Positions 62,617-62,631 of a stretch of 62,631 nt of DNA are shown piece after piece; within the stretch, counting starts at the first letter, position 1, and every line of letters begins with the position of its first letter. The DNA is from Paenibacillus gorillae (lineage in GTDB: Bacteria > Bacillota > Bacilli > Paenibacillales > Paenibacillaceae). A program made the translations under genes and the position numbers. The notes below the pieces were generated by a model, which saw nothing but the letters and a program-made list of their open reading frames with translations, was not told the DNA's origin and did not search any database. Location: assembly GCF_000513275.1 (NCBI RefSeq), contig NZ_CBVJ010000034.1, forward strand, positions 1 through 62,631, read 5' to 3'.

Positions 62617-62631
62617 TTAGAAGCGTTAAAC

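Overview
The window is 62.6 kb of chromosome from a low-GC Gram-positive, endospore-forming member of the Bacillales, most likely a Paenibacillus or close relative. The pointers are a SleB-type spore cortex hydrolase, a YpdA-type bacillithiol-related reductase, a Bacillus-order pdhA-pdhB-pdhC-lpdA operon, a MoxR/DUF58/DUF4129 cluster, MrfAB DNA repair genes, strong AAGGAGG-type ribosome binding sites with frequent TTG/GTG starts, and a collagen-like surface protein ending in a peptidase-G2-like domain. Most of the window is ordinary housekeeping and accessory chromosome. I see no rRNA, tRNA, CRISPR array or complete insertion sequence.

Layout. 1-0.9 kb: non-coding repeats and a cluster of inverted repeats. 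0.9-9.5 kb: cortex hydrolase, XerS-like recombinase, a tandem ABC exporter pair, a conserved unknown gene, YpdA. 8.2-11.6 kb: MoxR-DUF58-DUF4129 operon. 11.7-18.2 kb: YdjC deacetylase, APH-type kinase, MOSC protein, amino acid permease, two small unknowns, an orphan PhnC-like ATPase. 18.2-25 kb: a small protein behind a LexA-type promoter, HAD hydrolase, topoisomerase III translationally coupled to a membrane-anchored glucosaminidase-like protein, and a frameshifted gltD. 25.3-32.4 kb: dfrA-thyA, thioesterase, and the pyruvate dehydrogenase operon with a frameshifted pdhC. 32.7-40.3 kb: esterase, a 1.5-kb repeat island, a CuA-like lipoprotein, methyltransferase, LMW phosphatase, TRIC/UPF0126 protein, thiN, a MutS2-like ATPase without an Smr domain. 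40.3-50.2 kb: a collagen/YadA-head/G2 surface protein, MBL hydrolase, two GNATs, nitrilase, a two-component system, and a Ser/Thr kinase fused to a MinD-like domain. 50.4-53.5 kb: a marR-MFS-dehydrogenase unit with shared operators and an apparently leaderless marR. 53.5-54.4 kb: repeats plus a MITE-like element. 54.4-62.6 kb: DNA-repair-rich run (THUMP/FtsJ methyltransferase, cREC protein, Nfo, Fpg/Nei, NagD-like phosphatase, MrfB, MrfA).

The points most worth a second look are: (1) a complete mrfA sits directly upstream of a truncated, internally deleted remnant of a second, different mrfA, which in turn overlaps mrfB and carries its ribosome binding site, so the native mrfA appears to have been displaced by a divergent copy; (2) LexA-type boxes lie on the promoters of an unknown 74-residue protein and of mrfA; (3) three otherwise normal genes (gltD, pdhC, an MFS exporter) are each broken by one extra base in a homopolymer, which suggests systematic sequence error before biology; (4) a 764-residue surface protein combines collagen repeats, about 25 YadA-head-like 14-residue repeats and a G2-like autoprocessing domain; (5) three gene-free islands are built of tandem, palindromic and dispersed repeats that are related to one another.
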